The position numbers and the translations under genes are program-made. Below are positions 25,613 to 32,693 of a stretch of 43,390 bases of DNA, in pieces. Position 1 is the stretch's first letter; each line of letters opens with the position of its first letter. Source of the DNA: a virus. Below the pieces are notes generated by a model. That model saw only the letters and a program-made list of their open reading frames with translations. It had not been told where the DNA came from and did not search any database. The stretch covers positions 1-43,390 of IMG/VR virus record IMGVR_UViG_3300014501_000029; one strand, given 5' to 3'.

Positions 25613-25673
25613 AGAATCTAGCAAGTGAGGAAAGAAGTAAATAAGGTTAGAAACACTGAGATGTAAATAGTTG

Positions 25674-25702
25674 TTGACTGATAGAAACGAACAAGATAGA
25701 AT
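25674..25702 (+). promoter_or_regulatory. Tandem promoter 3 (TTGACT-17-TAGAAT)
   Basis: The -35 TTGACT at 25674-25679 and -10 TAGAAT at 25697-25702 are 17 bases apart; CTAGTAAG follows 5 bases later. It is close to consensus. It is the nearest of the three to the gene at 26024, giving a leader of about 310 bases. Confidence 0.7.
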
Positions 25703-25771
25703 GTAGTCTAGTAAGAAAGAAAGGCAGGAAACGAAATAAGTGCGGAATAACCGCGAAACACGGAAAGATTC

Positions 25772-25832
25772 AGAGAATCGACCGAGACTGTAACCCGCGA
25801 TCTTTAACAATTCGAATGATTGACGATTCTCT
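25772..25832 (+). promoter_or_regulatory. boxA-like antitermination element inside an inverted repeat
   Basis: GATCTTTAACAA at 25799-25810 differs at two positions from the rRNA operon boxA (GCTCTTTAACAA with its first base) that binds NusB-S10. It is enclosed by a perfect 9-bp inverted repeat, AGAGAATCG (25772-25780) and CGATTCTCT (25824-25832). It lies downstream of the promoters, as in rrn leaders. Confidence 0.5.
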
Positions 25833-25857
25833 AAATAAGAATTAACCCTTCCCAAGG

Positions 25858-25961
25858 TAGCCTTACTGAGTTTCACATAGCAACACTGATAGCCTTACTG
25901 AGAAATTAGCCTTACTGATAGCGGTATTGATAGCCTGACTGAGTTGGTTAGCAACATTGAG
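25858..25961 (+). repeat. Array of seven 13-bp repeats, TAGCCTTACTGA(G/T)
   Basis: Copies start at 25858, 25878, 25890, 25907, 25919, 25931 and 25949. Three are exact (TAGCCTTACTGA); the others vary in the middle (TAGCAACACTGA, TAGCGGTATTGA, TAGCCTGACTGA, TAGCAACATTGA). Spacing is 12, 17-18 or 20 bases. It sits between the boxA-like element and the ribosome site of the gene at 26024. Options are protein-binding sites on DNA (iterons or operators) or on the leader RNA. Confidence 0.7.
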
Positions 25962-26023
25962 ACTTACCGATAAACGGGGTACAGAAAGCCCCACCTACTA
26001 AACTTGGGAATTGGAGATTTACG

Positions 26024-26470
26024 ATGAAACAGAGAACGGCATACAACGGATTGGTCAAGATCGATACCAACGGCAAGCGCCTCGTAACCGATCATGCTAA
26101 ATCAATCTGGAAGGACATGGAAGTTAAAGGTCGCTTCATGTTGGTAACAGCACCGATTCACTTCAAGCCAGTATCGGGTGGGTATGTGTTGTTATTCAGT
26201 GTGTTAGATCAGATGGGACATGCGCATCAATCGAACATTATGATTGGTGACGTCAATCGAATGGTGGAAGATCAATGCCGAATTATTCGATGCAAGCCTG
26301 CAGATTTAAAGAATACGGAAGACTATAGCTGGATGTTGAATAATCTAGTCGGACGGGTCTTACGGTATTCGATACACGATAGCAGATGGATTCGGCCGGT
26401 AATGAGTCAGCCCGAACCCCTCGGATTGAATAGATTCATTGAGCAGTATAAAGACAACATTGCAGCCTAA
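26024..26470 (+). CDS. Hypothetical protein, first gene after the complex leader
   Basis: A 148-residue protein of unknown function with an alternating strand/helix pattern (GRFMLVTAPIHFKPVSGGYVLLFSVLDQ) and a Cys pair region (QCRIIRCKPAD). The leader is TTGGAGATTTACG. As first gene of the run driven by the three tandem promoters it is likely to be made early and in quantity. It could be a regulator of its own leader; nothing in the sequence proves that. Confidence 0.6.
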   Translation: MKQRTAYNGLVKIDTNGKRLVTDHAKSIWKDMEVKGRFMLVTAPIHFKPVSGGYVLLFSVLDQMGHAHQSNIMIGDVNRMVEDQCRIIRCKPADLKNTEDYSWMLNNLVGRVLRYSIHDSRWIRPVMSQPEPLGLNRFIEQYKDNIAA

Positions 26471-26499
26471 CTTAAACTTGGAAATTGGAGATTTACATC

Positions 26500-26802
26500 A
26501 TGAAGAGCTTTCGCAATCACGCCGCATTCTCGAAACTTAAAGCCCACGTTGCTCAGCAGATCAAGGCGCAAGTTGAGGCCGCAGTAAATGAAATCGCTGA
26601 GGAGTTGGTCAACAGTCTGGATGAGGCAGTGACGGAATCAATCGATGGAGTGCTTGTAGACGACACGTTTCAAGAATCCGAAGTTAATGTTCAGGATATC
26701 CCCGCGCTTCACATTCATACGGGAAAGGTTGAGGCTTTACATACGACAGCGCCGATGATGCCCCTCGAAACGATGTTAGCTCATATGAAGAGCGTATCAT
26801 GA
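26500..26802 (+). CDS. Hypothetical helical acidic protein
   Basis: A 100-residue protein with a long N-terminal helix (KLKAHVAQQIKAQVEAAV) and an acidic middle. The ATG at 26500 follows ATTGGAGATTTACATC, the same leader as the gene at 27342. Its stop overlaps the HNH start (ATGA). Confidence 0.6.
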   Translation: MKSFRNHAAFSKLKAHVAQQIKAQVEAAVNEIAEELVNSLDEAVTESIDGVLVDDTFQESEVNVQDIPALHIHTGKVEALHTTAPMMPLETMLAHMKSVS

Positions 26803-27326
26803 AAGCTAAAGCGTTACCCTCAGTGGAATATCTCAGAGAGTGTTTCACTTACAATCCGAAGACCGGTAGTTTAAAGTGGAAGGTGAGACCACAATATCAC
26901 TTCGCAACGGTGGCCGGGTGTAATCAGAGTAATTCAAGATTCGCTGGTAAGCTTGCAGGTCCGACAACGGTTAGTATATCCGGCGAATTCTATAAGGGTC
27001 ATCGAATCGCATGGGCACTTTATTACGGTGAAGATCCGGGAGATATATTGCTGGATCATAAAGATCTTAACGATCAGAATAATCGGATTAAGAATCTTCG
27101 AAAGGCAACCTCTAGTCAGAATATGTGCAATACTCACGCACAATCCAACAGTAAGTCAGGAGTTAAAGGAGTGTGCTGGGCTGCGCGGGAAGGTAAGTGG
27201 CTGGCGCAGGTTAATATAAATGGCAAGAAAGCCTTATTCCAGATGTTCCCTAACTTGGAAGATGCCGTCAAGGCCGTAGAGAGGACTCGTAACAGGGTTC
27301 ATAAAGAATTCGCTAATCACGCATAA
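26799..27326 (+). CDS. HNH endonuclease with AP2-type DNA-binding domain
   Basis: A 175-residue homing-type endonuclease. Residues about 1-30 are the usual N-terminal motif (LRECFTYNPKTGSLKWK), the HNH core spans about 66-105 (GHRIAWALYYG, then LLDHKDLNDQNNRIKNLR, with DH at 86-87 and the N-x-x-x-N pattern), and an AP2-like domain follows from about 118 (GVKGVCWAAREGKWLAQVNI). It would nick DNA and spread itself; it is not within another gene. It is coupled to the upstream gene by a 4-base overlap and is a mobile-gene candidate. Confidence 0.85.
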   Translation: MKAKALPSVEYLRECFTYNPKTGSLKWKVRPQYHFATVAGCNQSNSRFAGKLAGPTTVSISGEFYKGHRIAWALYYGEDPGDILLDHKDLNDQNNRIKNLRKATSSQNMCNTHAQSNSKSGVKGVCWAAREGKWLAQVNINGKKALFQMFPNLEDAVKAVERTRNRVHKEFANHA

Positions 27327-27341
27327 TTGGAGATTTACATC

Positions 27342-27869
27342 ATGACCGAAATTCAAGAATTGAATATGCAAGTAGCACAACTGAAATCATATCTGGTTAC
27401 ACTAGCGGAGCATCAGATCCATGACCAAGCGCGACTTGCAAGCCTTGAAGCGAAGAATGCAGGACTTGTCGAAACGATTGGGAAGCAACAAGCCGAGCTC
27501 CAAGCGATCCGGGAAGGCGTGGACGCAGACAAGATGATGCAAGGTAACATGAATTCGATGCTGTGGGATTATACGAATGATGTATCGATGGCCTTTCACG
27601 CACAGCAGGATGAACAGTGGGTGGAAAGCGATGCGAAGTTGGACACGGCTTTAAACTTCACCGTAGCAGAGGAAATGAAGAAAGCGCTCATGGTTGAGGC
27701 AGAGGCAGAGGGTGTTTCGATCGGAGCGGTAGTTCGTCAGTGTGTGGTAAAGGCCCGGCCGAAGTTGCAGCAACATGCGGGACCTCGCAGTAAGACATGT
27801 AACGGTAAATCGAAGTTTAGTGGTGTATCGCTGGATGACTTAGTGTTGCTGCCACCAGAACGAGTGTAA
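27342..27869 (+). CDS. Coiled coil with probable ribbon-helix-helix domain
   Basis: A 175-residue protein. Residues about 3-65 form a coiled coil (MQVAQLKSYLVTLAEHQ, LEAKNAGLVETIGKQQ). Residues about 108-142 look like an RHH unit: a strand LNFTV, then helices AEEMKKALMVEAEAEG and SIGAVVRQCVVKA. The tail is basic then hydrophobic. This arrangement would give a multimeric DNA-binding regulator. The leader is ATTGGAGATTTACATC. I infer an early gene regulator; the operator is unknown. Confidence 0.6.
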   Translation: MTEIQELNMQVAQLKSYLVTLAEHQIHDQARLASLEAKNAGLVETIGKQQAELQAIREGVDADKMMQGNMNSMLWDYTNDVSMAFHAQQDEQWVESDAKLDTALNFTVAEEMKKALMVEAEAEGVSIGAVVRQCVVKARPKLQQHAGPRSKTCNGKSKFSGVSLDDLVLLPPERV

Positions 27870-27918
27870 TTGAGGAGGGGGTGAAATTCCCCCTTACCTG
27901 AACTAATTGGAGCATTAA

Positions 27919-28020
27919 ATGATGAAATTTCTGAAAGACACAGCAGCGAATACCGAGTTGATGATCGTTATCGCAATCGCCTTGATCGTTTCCAACATTC
28001 CCGGTAGTCCCTTCTTCTGA
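27919..28020 (+). CDS. 33-residue membrane peptide
   Basis: A small gene: MMKFLKDTAANTELMIVIA, then a hydrophobic segment (LMIVIAIALIVSNIPG) and SPFF at the end. TTGGAG lies 6 bases before the first ATG. It is the last gene of the rightward arm, next to the shared terminator. Possible roles include a small holin-like or inhibitory peptide; this is a guess from shape only. Confidence 0.6.
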   Translation: MMKFLKDTAANTELMIVIAIALIVSNIPGSPFF

Positions 28021-28027
28021 TCAATCT

Positions 28028-28057
28028 GGGTGAATTCTGAATCAATAGAATTCACCC
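28028..28057. terminator. Shared hairpin between the convergent arms
   Basis: A perfect 11-bp stem (GGGTGAATTCT at 28028-28038, AGAATTCACCC at 28047-28057) with an 8-base loop lies between the last plus-strand gene and the last minus-strand gene. It has no long T run on either side (TGTCTGCTTT on the plus strand), so it is probably a bidirectional, perhaps partial, terminator. Confidence 0.65.
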
Positions 28058-28065
28058 TGTCTGCT

Positions 28066-29679
28066 TTAAGCCCCCGTGAATTGAACGAATGCCAATGCGT
28101 AGTACGGCGGTAATGTTGGAAGTGCAGCACCCCCGCCAGTATTAGCCGTTGTTATACCAGTAGCTGCAGCACTATTATAGACGCCCGTAAGAGCACCACT
28201 AAGATAAACACCAGTACCAGAAGCACTATTATAAATCCCAGTATCCGCAGCGTTGATATTAGCGTACTGTGCCTGAATACTCGCTCCTGTACCTGCTATC
28301 TCCGTCTGGTTATTGCTACCACTACCATAGTTGTAGGGACCATAGCCAGCACCTACCGCTAAACCTGACACTTGAACAGCACCGTTCTGGATAACGTGCG
28401 CGTGACCTGGGTCGATAAATCCATGACTGTGTACAGACTGACCATGATTATGACCTGGATCATTTATATAGTGGTTATGACCTGGATCATTCATATAGTG
28501 AGTATGACCTGGATCATTCATACCGTGATTATGACCTGGGTCGCTAACACCGTGACTGTGTGCAGGAAGGTTGCCGATAGCGATAACCGAAGTAGCTGCC
28601 CCACCCGTAGCGTTTCCTGCGTACAGATTACCCGCACCTATAACGAAACGATCCTCCAGATTTACTGTCCCTACTGTACCATTAGCAAGGTGCCAACCGA
28701 ATCCCCATGCCGCAGTAATCGCAGCTGCTAAGTTAGCATTCGTCGTACCAGTAGGTGGAGTCCACATACGAATTTCCCCTATAGCGAACGGGGGGTTATT
28801 CGGAACTGCAGCAATAAAGGCGGAACCTGTGTACATCATAATGTAGGTGGAACCAGCTTGGAACACACCGCCTACTAGTACCTGACCATTCTGAGCGAAT
28901 ACCGGAACTGCACCTAGTCCATTCACGTTGACAGTCGTACCTCCCGCTACGTTCGTGTTCGCTACCTTCACAATTAGAATCATTGCGGAGTAATAAGCAG
29001 CGAGTGGAACTGGCGTAGTAATGGTAACAACCGACGCCGTCACCGAAGAGTCTACTGCATAGAATGGAGCAATAGGTCGGTTAGTAACTACCCAGCGCGA
29101 GCCATCGTACATGAACTGATAGATGGTACCTGCAATCAATGCAGAGGGTACTACTGGTAGACCATCTTCACCCACTACTTGAATAGCACCGAAGTTATTC
29201 AATGCCAAGGTAACGGCAGTCGTGTTAGAAGACAGGACCTTAACGCGAGCAATTAGACCTGAGACGAGTGCCGTAGGGGCAGGATTAAGAGATGCCGTGA
29301 TAGCATTCCCCGTACCTGCACCTACTGCGAAGTTCATACCACCTGCTTGTACCTGAGCAATCTGAGTTAAGTTAGTAAACTCACCTGACGTGAAGAAGTT
29401 ACCAGCAGTGTCCCCTGCTAACCACGCGAGGGCTGCCGTTCCTTCCTGCGCTCGAAGTACAGTAAACGTATCGGTAGAAGTAGCCGTTACGTACATAATC
29501 TCGCGCTTGGCTCCAGTGGCAGCATCAACCATTGTCAGCCGGAATTGCGAGTTACCTACAGAGGGAACAGGAAAGAGAGCACCCGTACCCCCTACTACAG
29601 AGAGAGAAGTTGAGGTAGGAGTGATAGCCCCCGCCAAGGTTGTAGAAGCGTTATTAGCAGCTAGAAATGTAAGAGCCAT
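28066..29679 (-). CDS. Tail fibre with collar domain and histidine array
   Basis: A 537-residue protein, the last gene of the late arm. The N-terminal part (about 1-110) has a typical fibre adaptor plan (REIMYVTATSTDTFTVLRAQ), the middle has beta repeats, and about 325-375 is a tail-collar domain (GWHLANGTVGTVNLEDRF, then GNLPAHSHG). Next come seven HxH motifs over about 60 residues with repeats of the type NDPGHNHYIN. Such HxH sets bind metal ions in T4 gp37-like needle shafts. It should be the receptor-contacting fibre, and is a determinant of host range. Confidence 0.75.
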   Translation of the reverse strand: MALTFLAANNASTTLAGAITPTSTSLSVVGGTGALFPVPSVGNSQFRLTMVDAATGAKREIMYVTATSTDTFTVLRAQEGTAALAWLAGDTAGNFFTSGEFTNLTQIAQVQAGGMNFAVGAGTGNAITASLNPAPTALVSGLIARVKVLSSNTTAVTLALNNFGAIQVVGEDGLPVVPSALIAGTIYQFMYDGSRWVVTNRPIAPFYAVDSSVTASVVTITTPVPLAAYYSAMILIVKVANTNVAGGTTVNVNGLGAVPVFAQNGQVLVGGVFQAGSTYIMMYTGSAFIAAVPNNPPFAIGEIRMWTPPTGTTNANLAAAITAAWGFGWHLANGTVGTVNLEDRFVIGAGNLYAGNATGGAATSVIAIGNLPAHSHGVSDPGHNHGMNDPGHTHYMNDPGHNHYINDPGHNHGQSVHSHGFIDPGHAHVIQNGAVQVSGLAVGAGYGPYNYGSGSNNQTEIAGTGASIQAQYANINAADTGIYNSASGTGVYLSGALTGVYNSAAATGITTANTGGGAALPTLPPYYALAFVQFTGA

Positions 29680-29681
29680 AA

Positions 29682-29888
29682 TTATTTACTACCTTTAGTA
29701 ATGAGTTTATCAATGAGATCCTGGTGGGTATCCAAGTGCTGTTGCATGTGTGATTTAGATGATGCTGAGTCAGTTTCACCTAGTACCTTCTCTGCCGATG
29801 CTTTCGAGATTCCCGTCTTCTTAGCAACGGCAGGCTCATGTTTAACTGCCTGCATTAATCGTCTCTGTGCTTCACTCTTCGCTGGCAT
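29682..29888 (-). CDS. Small DUF3008-like protein
   Basis: A 68-residue basic protein beginning MPAKSEAQRRLMQAVKHEP, the PAKS-x-x-Q-R-x-L-M signature of small proteins (DUF3008-like) in phages, and ending with a helix rich in His and Gln. The function is unknown. It lies between the baseplate I-like gene and the fibre gene. Confidence 0.65.
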   Translation of the reverse strand: MPAKSEAQRRLMQAVKHEPAVAKKTGISKASAEKVLGETDSASSKSHMQQHLDTHQDLIDKLITKGSK

Positions 29889-29896
29889 GATAACCC

Positions 29897-30565
29897 CTAG
29901 ACAAGACTATATGTGTATTGGAAAGGCATCTGGCAAGCGCCTCCTGATATAGCGGCCTTCAGAATGGCCCATAGGGCGGTATACTGAGAACCAGTGACAG
30001 TTATGCCCACGGTATAGTTACCTTGGAATTCAACACTAACAGCGTACGTCTGGGACACGCCTGCGCCATTGAATCCATCCTGCCCATCATTGCCATCTAA
30101 GAAGCGCTGAATGCGACGCTTCAACCACGCGATAGTGAATGTCTGTCCATCACCTTTATACAGATTCCAGGTGGCAATACGCTTGTAGACATCATCTGAT
30201 GTTACGAATACTTGGATAGCCTCTGATGCCTTGTACTTTAGATAAGGATACGTATCATAAGGTATAGTATTGAAGACACCCAGTGCTGCACTCGTTGTAG
30301 AGGGCAGTGTTGGCCTAGGGATACCATAGAGGCCAGTTAGTACCCAGTCTAGAAGTGGTCCTACTAGCAACGGATTCCCTGCATACACTGGAAGGTTGAT
30401 AGTGTTGAACCACGTCAGATAATCCTGAGTCATGCTGTTGAACGCAGAGATGAATGCCTGCAGATCCTGATCGTCATTGTACTCAGTATAGAGATACGCG
30501 TAAGGCCCTGTAGCGATTGATTGCAGACTCTGCTGGGGAAATGATTGATACGCTGGAAGTCCCAT
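29897..30565 (-). CDS. Baseplate protein, I-like (wedge end)
   Basis: A 222-residue protein directly after the J-like gene, where P2 gpI or T4 gp53-type wedge proteins lie. The ATG at 30565, 2 bases after the J-like stop and preceded by GGGG, gives MGLPAYQSFPQQ; an upstream in-frame ATG at 30610 would overlap the J-like gene by 43 bases. It is rich in aromatic residues (YAYLYTEYNDDQDLQAF), then helix and beta. It may link the wedge to the fibre. The role is assigned mainly by gene order. Confidence 0.65.
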   Translation of the reverse strand: MGLPAYQSFPQQSLQSIATGPYAYLYTEYNDDQDLQAFISAFNSMTQDYLTWFNTINLPVYAGNPLLVGPLLDWVLTGLYGIPRPTLPSTTSAALGVFNTIPYDTYPYLKYKASEAIQVFVTSDDVYKRIATWNLYKGDGQTFTIAWLKRRIQRFLDGNDGQDGFNGAGVSQTYAVSVEFQGNYTVGITVTGSQYTALWAILKAAISGGACQMPFQYTYSLV

Positions 30566-30567
30566 AG

Positions 30568-31989
30568 TTAACCCCGAACGATAGCGACGCCTGTGGACAG
30601 AATAGTCCATCCAGATTCAGGATCACCGAAGATAGAGTCTTCACCAGAACCAGGTGACGTTATCACTCCATTGATAGTGAAGGAGAACTGATACCGGGAT
30701 TGCAGCTGAACCGGAATCAATGGTGCGATTGCTACTTGGATCAATGCTTGAAGTGCCGCCTGATTTATGTAAGCACCTACCTGCAGCGTATTGATATAGG
30801 CGACTACTACTGGAATCATCAACTGAGCAATGGTCGCATTCGATACGATGTTAACTGCCGTAGTATTCCACGTTACCGTGCACGTCACTGTCTGAACTGG
30901 AGGCACAATGTACGTTACGGTATAAGTATTAGGAGGATCGCTTAACGTGATTACCTGATTGCGTGGATTAGGATTGAGCGTACCACCAGACACGTAAGCA
31001 GTATCCCCAGACGTATTGAGCCCAATGCTAAACGTATAAGGAGTAAGCACAGTTACCGTCAATAATACATTGTTCAACTGTGTGGTTCCAACAATACCCG
31101 TTAGCGTGATCGTCTCTCCTGAAGCCAAGCCATGTGCCAAGTTGGTAGTGACAACACCAGGGTTAGCAAGTGTGATTCCTGATACCGCAAGTTTCGATCC
31201 TACCAGTGTCGATACATCGAACATCGAACTTGCAATTGCAGCTGCGGTAGCATATGGATCACCTCCACCGCAGATAACAGCCCACCCGCCACCTGGTTGC
31301 TGAACTAACCCAGTTAATGTAGGTTGCACACCTGGTACAGCTTGGAGCGCGTTAGTGAGAGTAGTGGTCATGCCTGTGCCGATCGACTGACCCGCATTCA
31401 ACACACGCGTTCTATAGGCAGCTAGAAGTTCAGGCGGTTGTCCTTGTACACCAGCACTTGGGTTCGTACACGTTGCAGTAACAGGACTCTGGGGTTGAGT
31501 AATCAAGTTAGTTACTGATCCAGCAGGAATAGGGAAGGTACCAGGAGTCGTGCACACGAAGTAGATAGGTAACGATGTGCCAGAGGCCGGAATAACACCA
31601 ATCTCCTGCGATACGTATTGGTTAGTACCATCTGATACTATCCAGCCTTCTTGAATCTGCCAACCAGGTGTATTCGATTCGAAGACCATGAAGACCGAAG
31701 CATTGGTCGTCAGGTTAGGTGGAATACCTGCTTGGTTACCCAATTGATTCAGTGTGTATGCGTTAGCTCCATAAGGAGTCAATGAATTCACTGTCTCAAC
31801 TCGAGCCTGATCGATTAGGGTTAGAGCACCTGTACCCGTTGACGAGAAGTCTTCGATCAATGAGGCCGGAAGGTTAGCAGTGAGACCTGGAGATAGCGCA
31901 GTGGCTTCTGCTATAAGTTGTGCGTTAAGTGAAGACGGTGACTGAGGTTGAAGACCATCAATCGTTAGTACGGTTGGAAGCGTGGCCAT
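30568..31989 (-). CDS. Baseplate J-like wedge protein
   Basis: A 473-residue protein with the gpJ/T4 gp6-type plan: helical N-terminus, a beta domain (VFMVFESNTPGWQIQEGW), LLAAYRTRVLNAG near 190, and C-terminal VVAYINTLQVGAYINQAALQALI. Residues about 265-338 are an inserted beta module (ANPGVVTTNLAHGLASGETI and following) not normal for J. It assembles baseplate wedges and triggers contraction on binding. It lies after the gp25-like gene as usual. Confidence 0.85.
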   Translation of the reverse strand: MATLPTVLTIDGLQPQSPSSLNAQLIAEATALSPGLTANLPASLIEDFSSTGTGALTLIDQARVETVNSLTPYGANAYTLNQLGNQAGIPPNLTTNASVFMVFESNTPGWQIQEGWIVSDGTNQYVSQEIGVIPASGTSLPIYFVCTTPGTFPIPAGSVTNLITQPQSPVTATCTNPSAGVQGQPPELLAAYRTRVLNAGQSIGTGMTTTLTNALQAVPGVQPTLTGLVQQPGGGWAVICGGGDPYATAAAIASSMFDVSTLVGSKLAVSGITLANPGVVTTNLAHGLASGETITLTGIVGTTQLNNVLLTVTVLTPYTFSIGLNTSGDTAYVSGGTLNPNPRNQVITLSDPPNTYTVTYIVPPVQTVTCTVTWNTTAVNIVSNATIAQLMIPVVVAYINTLQVGAYINQAALQALIQVAIAPLIPVQLQSRYQFSFTINGVITSPGSGEDSIFGDPESGWTILSTGVAIVRG

Positions 31990-31999
31990 AAGCCCTCAT

Positions 32000-32356
32000 T
32001 CAGAATACTGTTGCTGTTAGGTTCGAACCACTGAAGGTAGTAGCTGTTACCAGATAGGTAGGCTCAACTTCTCCATTAGGACCAGGTGTACCTGCTGTGG
32101 ATCTAACTATAGAGAGCGCTGCGAAGTATTGAGCGAACTGCTGTTGAGTTATCTGCACGAACACGTCAGGGAAATTCTGACCTAGAACAGATTGAACACC
32201 TGGTATTCCATAGTTAGCCCAGATGGGAGATTCATTCAAGTTAAGCTTTAGTACTTGGCACAATGTAGTCAGCATGACGTTCGAGTTGTCACCAGTCGAA
32301 CTAGTCGATACTGTCTGCCACTTCCCTGTACCCTTAGGGCGTCCATATGTTCTCAT
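32000..32356 (-). CDS. gp25-like baseplate wedge protein
   Basis: A 118-residue protein placed immediately before the J-like gene, as T4 gp25 and P2 gpW homologues are. The N-terminal core has VMLTTLCQVLKLNLNESPIW, compatible with the gp25 helix-strand plan, then IPGVQSVLGQN and a C-terminal strand pair. The wedge nucleates sheath contraction. Assignment is by position, length and pattern; the start ATG is at 32356. Confidence 0.65.
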   Translation of the reverse strand: MRTYGRPKGTGKWQTVSTSSTGDNSNVMLTTLCQVLKLNLNESPIWANYGIPGVQSVLGQNFPDVFVQITQQQFAQYFAALSIVRSTAGTPGPNGEVEPTYLVTATTFSGSNLTATVF

Positions 32357-32368
32357 GGGAAGCTCCTG

Positions 32369-32641
32369 TTACCGTGTAGGCTTCGCCAAGGGCTTGCGCG
32401 GCTTACTGAAGGGACCAGTACGTACCACGGCAGGTTCGACAGGGGGCTTGTAATTGGCGAGGTACTCTATGTAGCCTTCCGGATATGTTACTGTAGCTTC
32501 GAATGGTTCTGCTACATGGGCTTTAATGAAGTTTCCAGTAACGGACATTATGGCCTCTATGATCGCCATGTCGTCTAGTACCTCTTCAACCAATTTCAAT
32601 TCTTCGATCTTATCTTCAAGAGCTTGCAACAAGGTGGACAT
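32369..32641 (-). CDS. Small hypothetical protein in the baseplate cluster
   Basis: A 90-residue protein with a helical N-terminus (LQALEDKIEELKLVEEVLDD), then VTYPEGYIEYLANYKPP and a basic Pro-rich tail. It stands between the lone plus-strand gene and the gp25-like gene, with a good CGGAGTTACT leader. It may be a baseplate accessory or chaperone; unknown. Confidence 0.6.
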   Translation of the reverse strand: MSTLLQALEDKIEELKLVEEVLDDMAIIEAIMSVTGNFIKAHVAEPFEATVTYPEGYIEYLANYKPPVEPAVVRTGPFSKPRKPLAKPTR

Positions 32642-32658
32642 AGTAACTCCGTGAATTT

Positions 32659-32677
32659 CATGTATATAGTTAAATTG
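32659..32677 (-). promoter_or_regulatory. Copy of recurring CAATTTAA element
   Basis: The minus strand reads CAATTTAACTATATACATG in the gap between the divergent genes at 32641 and 32694, about 18 bases before the 90-codon gene start. The form is closest to the copies at 17463 and 21071. Confidence 0.35.
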
Positions 32678-32693
32678 TAGCCTTGGAGGGCGT

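Larger units (their letters stand above)
25377..26023 (+). promoter_or_regulatory. Complex non-coding leader of the distal early genes
   Basis: These 647 bp have no plausible gene. In order they hold: an A/T-rich palindromic tract (GTAAATTTAC near 25431), three tandem sigma70-type promoters, a purine-rich tract, a boxA-like element inside a 9-bp inverted repeat, a seven-copy 13-bp repeat array, and a GGAGATTTACG ribosome site for the gene at 26024. Its density of signals is unmatched elsewhere in the genome. It could also encode a regulatory RNA. Confidence 0.65.

Noticed and set aside
25517-25876. 119-codon minus-strand open frame in the complex leader
   Set aside because: It is made of the complement of repeated promoter and leader units (repeated SVNNYL-type peptides) and faces the wrong way for the surrounding genes.
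25858-25961. CRISPR-like array
   Set aside because: Units are 13 bp and irregularly spaced with 0-8 bp between them; there are no true spacers and no cas genes.
32006-32030. GGTTCGAACC string resembling a tRNA T-loop
   Set aside because: It lies in the coding end of the gp25-like gene, and I find no cloverleaf around it. I found no tRNA in the window.
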